Of a DNA stretch of 64,000 nt, positions 58,222 through 64,000 are shown one piece after another. The notes under the pieces are model-generated. The model was given only the letters and a program-made list of their open reading frames with translations, was not told the origin of the DNA and did not search any database. The stretch's first letter is position 1. Each line of letters begins with the position of its first letter. Location of the stretch: assembly GCA_028583405.1 (NCBI GenBank), contig CM053260.1:25952147-26016146 (forward strand), given 5' to 3'. Position numbers and translations under genes: made by a program. Source of the DNA: Pogonophryne albipinna (Eukaryota > Chordata > Actinopteri > Perciformes > Artedidraconidae).

Positions 58222-59033
58222 TTAAAGGTCCCATGTCATGCTTTTCCGGTTATTACCCGTCCCCTTGTGTGTTATGAAGGTTTTTATGCATGTAAACGGT
58301 GTGCAGAGTCAAAACCCTCAAAGTACACCCTGTAGCGAGTAAAACTCTAACACAGAAAATACCTCCCCAAAACGCCTCGTTGGAGATACGTCACTGTCCA
58401 TTTGATTCTTCCGGGTACGCATGATGTCATGTCGTCCCCGGAACGAAATGGACCAATCCGTGGAGCCGTTACGTTACGTCCGCGGAGCCGTTACGTTAAG
58501 CCCCCGCTGATTGGTCCAAATTGACCAATCCACGGACTTCCTCACACACTCAGTGCAGGCAGCTCTGCTGATTTCTCCTCCCTGGCTGCAAGCTGATAAC
58601 AGACAGTTGGGATCGCGGCGAAATTCTCTCTGCAGACCCATTCTCACAGCGTTTATCAACCTTTTTCTTACTCAATATCAAGCCACACTTATTGTTTTTA
58701 CTTCGGCTGTGACTTTGTGTGTGCTCAGGGTGAGTTTGGCTGTGTTTCGCTGTGTATCGCTAAACAAGGAAATCACACCTCCACGGAGCTCAGCGCGATT
58801 CACAACGTCCCGACTGGTCCCGACCAATCGGAGCACACTGGGCTCACAGGGAGGGGGGGGGGGCAAGAGCTGCAACAAGCCGTTTAGTGGAGAGAGTGAA
58901 TACACATACTATACAGAGATGCTGTATGCGAAACCAATGTGAGTTTGGAAAATTGCACAGTATAAATCTATTCTAGTAGACCTCAACAATGGAATTATGA
59001 TCAGTGGAAATGGCCATGACATGGGACCTTTAA
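58222..59033. mobile_element. TTAA-flanked MITE, copy 2 (inverted relative to copy 1)
   Basis: TTAA on both sides, same terminal repeats (AGGTCCCATGTCATG) and interior as the copy at 3145-3902, but in reverse order: ACCCGTCCCCTTGTGTGTTA is near the left here and near the right there. The length is 812 bp. A short internal duplication (GGAGCCGTTACGTTA twice, 58461-58499) and a G homopolymer (58852-58862) are specific to this copy. Confidence 0.87.
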
Positions 59034-60113
59034 TATTGAGACTGATCTGACTCCATACAGATGTTAAGTTCACCTAGGAATGGTATCATTGACTTAAATG
59101 TTCAAATAAATGTTGCTCTTCTGTCTATATTGGTCATATGATGCCCCTTGACTGAAATGTTTCATGTTCAATATCCCCACTGATTTCCTTAACATTCTGG
59201 GATGAGAGTCCACATCACAATTTACTCTACACTGTCATTTCCCTTTCATCACTCACCTCAGCAACGGACCTCTCTCCACTGTCCCTGTGTTCTGCCTCTG
59301 ACTCACTCTCAAGCGCCTAGATGTCAAGAGAGGTGGTGAAGTGATCGTTATTTATTGAGCAGTATACTCTTTCACATTGAATCATAACAAGTCATACTGA
59401 ATGTAAATGCAACTGACTCTAAAGTAAGTCCCAGTCTGTGACATTGGACATTTTGAAGACTCAAAGTCCAAAGCAGTAGGTAGAATATTAGCTAGTCTAT
59501 GTAATGTGCACAGAAAATAAACAGTTAACTGAATACTGGGATGGAAATTGCCTATAAGCACTCAGTAAAACATAAACACACACAAAAAGCTTCTGAATGA
59601 TAAGAAGTATAATTAAAACATAATGGACATTACCATTTTGAGAGAGAGTACCGAAGTTAAAGAACTCAGAAAATGATCTCTTATCGAACTGAGGCTCCAG
59701 TAAAACACACTGACTGCGTCTACATGGACATCATGGTGTTTACATGAGCACAGAGAGATGGGGTTATTCATGTTCCCTGTTTACATGATAAATACTAGTA
59801 ACCTGGCATTTCGATGCCTTTTCTCATCTAAACTATTCCGTATTTGTATCTCTCTATCATGACATAAAGACGAAACTCATCTCCAGAAGTGAGACGCTTT
59901 TGCCGCCGCCATCACTGTTTGATTAACTGCTATCAGCTGAAGACTTACTTTCCTCTTCTTTCAAACAAATGTTCTTATGTCCATGTTGTCTGGGGGAGAA
60001 AACATATCAAACCAAGAGATCGTCAGCTTTGATTTTCGCTGTATTAACAATGTCCTGAACACTTGGTGTGTGTGCCTTACCTCCGCTACCGGCATCGCTT
60101 CATACAACAGATC

Positions 60114-61412
60114 AGGGGCCTCATTTATAAAGGGATATACGCTAAAAAAATGGCGTACGCCAGTTTTACGCAATGTTTGCGATTTATAAAATACTAACTT
60201 GACGGGAAAACGTGCGGTCCGCCACGCAAACTCTACCCCATGCGTACGCACTAAGCACAAACACGGGAGAGACGAGAAACTGCGACACACCGTTGACAGA
60301 AGGAAGAATGGAGAGAAATATGTGGAAATAATACCAACAAAATGTTACCTCTCATTTATCATATAAAGAATTCATTTTCACACATTGATTAAAGCTGATC
60401 TTAAAATGATTAAACAAACGCCTGTTTGAGACTCCTCAGTGCACACAAAAACATAACTTGGAGAAATAAATAAATACGGATATGTTATTTAAAACCACCT
60501 CGAATATGTTGTGTTAATGTTATGAAATGTTTTCTCATAAATGATGCGGTTTTGCATTTCTAGGTTGTACGAGCATGGTTTTATATACTACCATGTTTAA
60601 TCATGTTTTATGCCGTTTGCTAAGACTTGATAAGTCGCTCGTAAAACACAGGAGGTCTGGAAACTAAGAACACCATATGTGGTAAATTGTACAGCTAATA
60701 TAACACAACACATTAGTTATATTTCCTCTAACTGGTGGATATAGAGTTGCTGCAGTGGAGACGCTGCGCACAGCTGATCGACAGCTGGGACACAAACCAC
60801 CAAATACGAAAACATAATTCAGATCCAGTCGTCATGACTCCACTCCGGAGGGATTCCCCGATCATTTCTTACAGTCTCTCATCAAGGGGGGGTCTCCTGT
60901 CCCCGGTACAAACACACTGCCTGAGGAAGGCCATGTGTATTTTTTTTGTCATGAACCTTTTTCGGACCACTTGTTTATTTATTTTGGTGACGATCCGACC
61001 TCCATGCTGCTACTCTGGTTCAAACGGCATCCACCAAACAATATGATTTATCTCGACCTCCCCAAAATAACCAAAATCTGACACGGTGTGAGATGTCTTT
61101 TTTAGCTGTTCTGTGTCATTTCCTGCGATCTTCTTCATAAAGTCAGTCAGAATGAATGAATGGGCGTTTCTTTGACTATTTATAGGCAAATATGGGCGTT
61201 ACGTGAAGCCCGCAAAAGCCGACATTTCGAGTCGGTTGTGATTTATAAAGGGAAACCGGCGTAGGAAGTGCTGTACGCACTTTCCTCGCCGGTACGCAAT
61301 GTTTGGTGAATCGGAAAATGTCGGAAAATGTCTGTACCTATTTTTTGGATTTCTACTACGTAAGCAACCTTCCCACGTGAATCCTACGCACGGCGTTATA
61401 AATGAGGCCCCT
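60114..61412. mobile_element. MITE with AGGGGCCTCATTTATAA termini
   Basis: AGGGGCCTCATTTATAAAGG at the left and TTATAAATGAGGCCCCT at the right. Subterminal GCGTACGC-like words and GGCGTACG repeats lie near both ends. The length is 1.3 kb. No coding pattern in 60735-61046. It interrupts the composite element: the parent sequence reads ...CAACAGATC | GAGCTGTCC... across the insert. A 'GGGGCCTCATTTATAA' family is widespread in fish. Confidence 0.82.
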
Positions 61413-61726
61413 GAGCTGTCCAACTATGACAACACTCCTTGAACATGCGCGTGCTATGGGAGAATCTGCCTTGGTACAAAGTAGCAGTGAAAACATGGTA
61501 CGGAGTTTCATTGATTTGGGCATTCTCTCAATAAGCAAGTGGAATGGAGTTGATAGTGAAGCACTGACACAGCGCTCTACACAGTGCGGCGAGTGGATAG
61601 ACCGATTCACGGATTTTCCACATGGTAAAAGTGGGGGGGTCTAAACTAATCATTTCAAAAAGTGGGGGGGACTTGTCCCACCCTCATATAATGGCTGCGA
61701 CGCCCATGCATGACATTACATTACAT

Positions 61727-61905
61727 GTTACTTGTTAGACGCTTTTATCCAAAGCGACTTACATACTCAATACTGTGGACAATCCCCACAGGAGCACTTT
61801 GGGGTGAAGTGTCTCAGGGACACAACGACATGCTGACTGCAGTGGAGTTTGAACCTGTGACCCCCTGATCCGAACACTAACGCACAACCCACTGCACCAC
61901 ACGCC
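61727..61905 (+). repeat. Teleost interspersed repeat, copy 2
   Basis: Near-identical to 1030-1233 in the same orientation, with an extra ACATACT after GCGACTT. It sits 20 bp beyond the composite TIR element. Confidence 0.85.
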
Positions 61906-62496
61906 TCCCCGCCTCCCCCGGTCGTGCAACTATATTGCACAACCTACATTAATCCGACAAAGACTGAGCAGAACACAAGAATACAAACTGAACTAATGAG
62001 AGGATAAAGTGCAGTAGGTCAGGTGCAGCGCTAATACTAATAAAGCCAAAACAGACCATCTAAACAGGCGGGAAAAACCAGACTTGGCACAGAATGACAA
62101 TATCTCAAAATAAAACAGAAAAAAAGATAACTACATATGTTAGTCCTGAAAGATATTGCCATATTTTGAACAACCAAACGGTGTTGAAATCGGCAGGAAA
62201 GGTACTGACATACAGTGATAGCGAGTTTTAATGGAGAAATGTTACGATGCGTGTATACGTTTATTTAAGTAAAAAGCAATATTGGGATAAGGTTAGTTAT
62301 CGTTTTCTTGATTGGTTCAAATGATCTTGTTCAATGTAGATTTTGGCAAGAAATGTAAAGGAAATATGTCAACTAGCATGCTACCTCCAAGAGAACAACT
62401 GCGCTGCCTTTTTAAATGTATTTCTTTGCATGCAAGTGATGGACATAAATGGTATAAGGTAATGTCCTGTACTGACAAGGTTTGGTACGAATAACA
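61906..62496. other. Non-coding DNA, nothing recognised
   Basis: No repeat or exon recognised. Confidence 0.45.
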
Positions 62497-63053
62497 CAGT
62501 GATTCTCAAACTTTTTTCAATAATGTACCCCCTTTGAAAAAGAATTCAGCCAAGTACCCCCTGATCAGCACAAAAACTATTTGTTAGGGAAGAAATGCCT
62601 ATATAAAGAGGTACAGCACAGCGCTGCACCATCAGTGTCTGATTTATTAAAACAACAACTTTGTAACTGAGAAACACTTGAATGCTACCTTTCAAATGTT
62701 TACAATCCATCACTAAATTCATGGCAAACCAATTTTAACATCATAACACTAAGACGACATTAGTTGCATTGAACTGCTCTTTTTAATAAGTTGTACAATG
62801 TAGTGAGAAACATGGGTTTGTGCTTCACTGAGGATCTTTGTCATTCTGACAGGGAGGCAAACTGCAGTTATTACACTTAGTGTTTTGAAATATGTGTAAC
62901 TCTGTTAATATAAAACCCACACTGCTCAAACTTCCTTACTTTTCCTAAACATATATATTTTTTTTTCATTAACATATAAATAAATCTCACGTACCCCCTG
63001 CAGTACTCCAACGTACCCCTAGGGGTCCGCGTACCCCCATTTGAGAACCACTG
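62497..63053 (-). mobile_element. hAT (Charlie-like) element, copy 2
   Basis: Ends CAGTGATTCTCAAACTTTTT and CCCATTTGAGAACCACTG: the inverse of copy 1 at 22560-23715. The interior aligns in reverse with 23330-23715 and 22560-22640 of copy 1. It lacks the extra block of copy 1, so it is the shorter canonical form. A clear target duplication was not found. Non-coding. Confidence 0.9.
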
Positions 63054-64000
63054 CTCTAATAGTTATGTTTGTAAAATAGAAAAAAGTGGGTCCCATTGTG
63101 GTTCGATAGCAGCAGCTATACACAACTTGTTACAAAGGGACAGCTGCATTGATTAACATATAAGTGCACCTGCTCCATCTGACAGGTACTGCATGTGACA
63201 GACGAATGAAAACAACAGCGGAGATGTCTCCTTTGAAGACTGTAATGTATGCTTTACAATCGTACAGTACAGCATAACATGACAGCATTTCTTGATTTAG
63301 ATTCTGGCCACTCTCTGAATGTAAATCTGGAATTATGCCCGACACACATTCTTTAATTACGTATATCCCCCAAAGCAACAGTGTTGTATGAACTTGCTGT
63401 CTGTACAGTGGGTGTGTTAACATTGTTCATTAACTGTGATAGAGAGCTTGTGATAAGGATACTGAGAAACCTCTGAATGCATAAATCTATCACCACATCT
63501 CTGCTGTATCAGAAACGAGAAAGAAAACTGTCAAAATGAACTTCATTTGTCTAGAGGAGGTTGGTGTTTATGCAGTTTATGCAAGCAGGGTTCATATGTC
63601 ACGTATCTGCAGGCCAGAGGGCAGATTATGAGGATAATGTTGCTGTCTCTTACAGCTCCAGGTACAAACTAACTGACATGGTTTCTCGTGGGTGGTTTTT
63701 TCCTTCAAGCAGCATTTCCCTTGAGTAGAACATTTTTGTAAAGATGAATAAATGTAACAACATACGTATTAAGATTGACACCTCAGCCAAATAATATAGA
63801 GGCTCTCTGAAATATAACTTTAGCAACTAACACTGACTGTATTCACAGACTAAAGTAGTGGCTTCCGTCACTTCATGCGATTTTGTACTTAAAATGTCAT
63901 AATTCTCAGAAACATATTGGGCTTTTCTGGGTCACTCCATTAAATGGGTAATAGATTCCTGACCAGCAAATATATGATTGGTCCTGGAAGCAATCCATTT
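63054..64000. other. Non-coding DNA to the window end
   Basis: No repeat or exon recognised. Confidence 0.45.

Larger units (their letters stand above)
57870..61707. mobile_element. Composite TIR element with two nested MITEs
   Basis: The ends ATGGGCGTAGGAAGC and GCTGCGACGCCCAT are inverted repeats; next come GTGGGGGGGACATTT at the left and AAGTGGGGGGGACTTG at the right. The 10-bp direct repeat TGACATTACA is at 57858-57867 and 61711-61720, two to three bases off the ends. Inside are a TTAA MITE (58222-59033) and a GGGGCCTCATTTATAA MITE (60114-61412). Without these the element is about 1.7 kb. No transposase is recognised in 59034-60113 or 61413-61707. This is a common fish family of uncertain superfamily. 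Confidence 0.75.

Noticed and set aside
58511..58942. 143-codon frame in the TTAA MITE
   Set aside because: It lies fully in a non-autonomous MITE; the sibling copy at 3.1 kb does not keep the same frame as a protein.

Overview
The window looks like teleost fish (probably percomorph) nuclear DNA, from a gene-poor and intron-like or intergenic stretch. It is AT-rich. No complete host gene is visible. It is dense in repeats typical of fish genomes: hAT, Tc1/mariner, TTAA-target and Harbinger-like TIR elements, CR1/L2-type LINEs ending in '...TATAAATAAA(C/G)TTGCC' or '...GGATCAATAAAGTA', long (TG)n and (GATA)n tracts, and short interstitial telomeric arrays. The species cannot be named from the sequence alone.

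Layout. 1-7 kb: weak LINE tail, a teleost interspersed repeat (1030-1233), a TTAA-flanked MITE (3145-3902), and two partial copies of a 'CCTATTATGC'-type MITE. 7.1-8.4 kb: a CTCF-like motif, then a CpG-richer block with a possible non-coding first exon (+ strand, donor at 7914/7915). 8.6-22.5 kb: mostly plain non-coding DNA with a (TG)~70 tract, a decayed LINE 3' end, a telomere-like array (14249-14302) and a hAT element with a perfect 8-bp duplication and a BED zinc-finger remnant. 22.5-23.7 kb: a hAT (CAGTGGTTCTC) element. 25.6-28.8 kb: a minus-strand LINE with endonuclease and reverse transcriptase, broken by frameshifts and one nonsense codon. 30.7-33.8 kb: three transposons nested inside one another, each with a readable target duplication. 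34.3 kb: another hAT-like MITE. 35.6-41 kb: plain DNA with a (CAG)16 tract. 41-44.1 kb: a MITE, a deleted Tc1 element inserted in a (GATA)n tract, and LINE fragments. 48.2-51.3 kb: two large fold-back structures only 0.5 kb apart; one carries a small integrase-type N-terminal coding remnant, the other an inverted duplication of half a Tc1 element plus flank. 52-57 kb: a possible host exon (minus strand), a hAT MITE with perfect duplication, and LINE tails. 57.9-61.7 kb: a composite TIR element that contains a second copy of the 3.1-kb MITE and another MITE. 61.7-63.1 kb: second copies of the 1.0-kb repeat and of the 22.5-kb hAT.

Host genes. I see only candidates: one first exon (+) and three internal exon-like blocks on the minus strand at 52.1, 14.1 and 5.3 kb, plus one small plus-strand block at 25.1 kb. 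The best is 52038-52145, which has strong splice signals and a protein-like 36-codon reading frame. I could not name its gene. The rest of the protein-coding potential belongs to transposons, all of it broken. Nothing here works as an operon or pathway; the story is layered transposition and local inverted duplication.
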